A stretch of DNA of 64,000 nt, from NCBI RefSeq assembly GCF_015832195.1, contig NC_052019.1, positions 50,285,016 through 50,349,015 of the forward strand, read 5' to 3'. A program made the position numbers and the translations under genes. Positions 63,067 through 64,000 of the stretch are shown in pieces. The DNA comes from Motacilla alba alba (lineage: Eukaryota; Chordata; Aves; Passeriformes; Motacillidae). The notes under the pieces are model-generated. The model searched no databases. It was not told where the DNA came from and saw only the letters and a list, made by a program, of their open reading frames with translations. How positions within the stretch are numbered: the stretch's first letter is position 1; every line of letters begins with the position of its first letter.

Positions 63067-64000
63067 GAACTTTTTCTAAAGTCACAGTGCACTGTATTCA
63101 CGTCATTTTTAACTTCAATTGTTAAGGGGATAAAAATTTAGGCAAAAAGAAGATTATAATTAGTCATGTTTCCATACAGCATGCCTTCATACACTCTGTC
63201 ACACCTGTTGACATTTAAGTTCCAAAACTCCTTTTTTAAACAAGACAATAGCCAAATAGCAGATGACAGGAGGGCATGCAGATAGTAAGGCTTGTAGATG
63301 CCAAAAAGACAGATTGTATGCAGCAGGCATCCTAGAAAAAAATTGTTTGGCAAGCCACTTGATCTCTCTAAGTTTGTCACAGTGAAGAACTGCTTACAGG
63401 CAGCCCCACTGCATTCACCGACACCTGCAAATAAACTATAAAAGGACTTAATCAGATGAGATGTAATTTGGACCCTGCCAGTCAAAAAACAATAATCCTA
63501 ACTGGCCAACCTCCGAGTGCCTAATGCCCTTGCAAAAAGACAAAGGACAACACAAAATATGACTTCCCTGCTAAGTTTATTAAAGTATCACCTACAGATC
63601 CCACCTGAGACACAGCCTTTGTTGTACTATAGGGTATACAAACAGCCTCTGCAATCCAAAAAGCAGAGAATCCACAGAAATTAGGTTGGTGGTGTGCAGC
63701 CAAAGAAGACCAGCCTGATTTGGGTACGTAGTATGTAACCTCTTCCTGTAGTAGAGGGCAGGGAAAAAAGCACTATGCCAAACACAGGGCTGGCTGTTTG
63801 AACCATTGCATCCAGCCTCCTCTCTGTTTGCATGGCAGCTTGTCTTTGTGCTGTATGCACTGCTAAGTAAGTAAAAGTTTGGGGGTGACTGTGCACATGC
63901 CAATGGTGGCTGCAGATCATCTGTCACACAAGCAGAAGATAGCAGACAGCATGTGTTAGCCAAGGGAGAGAGATACTTTAATGGCTCTGAAAGGAGTTCA

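Larger units (their letters stand above)
53959..64000. other. Unique sequence, no gene seen
   Basis: Simple repeats and a perfect 21-bp duplication are listed separately. Open frames up to 123 codons (63592-63963 minus) and 116 codons (57446-57796 minus) have no recognised domain. Two regulatory-looking clusters are at 59780-60010 and 63041-63066. Confidence 0.6.

Noticed and set aside
63592..63963. 123-codon minus-strand frame overlapped by a second frame of 79 codons
   Set aside because: Two overlapping open frames on the same strand in one region is a local stop-codon deficit. Neither translation resembles a known protein.

Overview
This looks like non-coding nuclear DNA from a bird, either intergenic or intronic. 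The grounds are an AT-rich, CpG-poor composition, the absence of mammalian-type SINEs, and two 5'-truncated CR1 LINE tails of the avian/reptilian type. There is also a short endogenous retrovirus solo LTR whose U5 end I recall as resembling passerine ERVK-type LTRs. The songbird inference is tentative. Nothing here is bacterial, viral-genomic or plasmid-like. There is no operon, CRISPR array, rRNA or recognisable tRNA.

No protein-coding gene can be supported. Every ATG-to-stop open frame is 127 codons or shorter, none has a recognisable domain, and several of the longest are simple translations of microsatellites (poly-FLPS from GGAA, poly-FLS from GAAA). The best gene-like signal is a 62-bp segment at 15364-15425. 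It has a strong pyrimidine tract and AG acceptor, an excellent AAG|GTAAGA donor, and one open frame of 20 codons. It may be one exon of a large gene or of a lncRNA, but I do not recognise the peptide. A weaker 35-bp minus-strand candidate lies at 10109-10143.

Layout: 1-9295 is AT-rich unique sequence with a GC-richer patch at 6860-7245. 9296-16820 holds two dinucleotide arrays, the two exon candidates and one conserved-element-like block. 16821-17128 is the solo LTR with an intact 6-bp target duplication. 17129-27700 has a CATC array, the first CR1, homopolymer tracts and short tandem duplications. 27708-27925 is a 218-bp uninterrupted homopurine GGAA array. 27926-45247 has small tandem duplications, an LTR-like patch near 30250-30590, a decayed minisatellite near 32980-33135, a C15/C8 tract, and two AT-rich conserved-element-like blocks. 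45248-45648 is the second CR1. 45649-64000 has a 29-T run, a GAAA array, and regulatory-looking blocks at 59780-60010 and 63030-63075.

No novel multi-gene system was seen. The most informative items are the solo LTR, the exon candidate and the long homopurine tracts.
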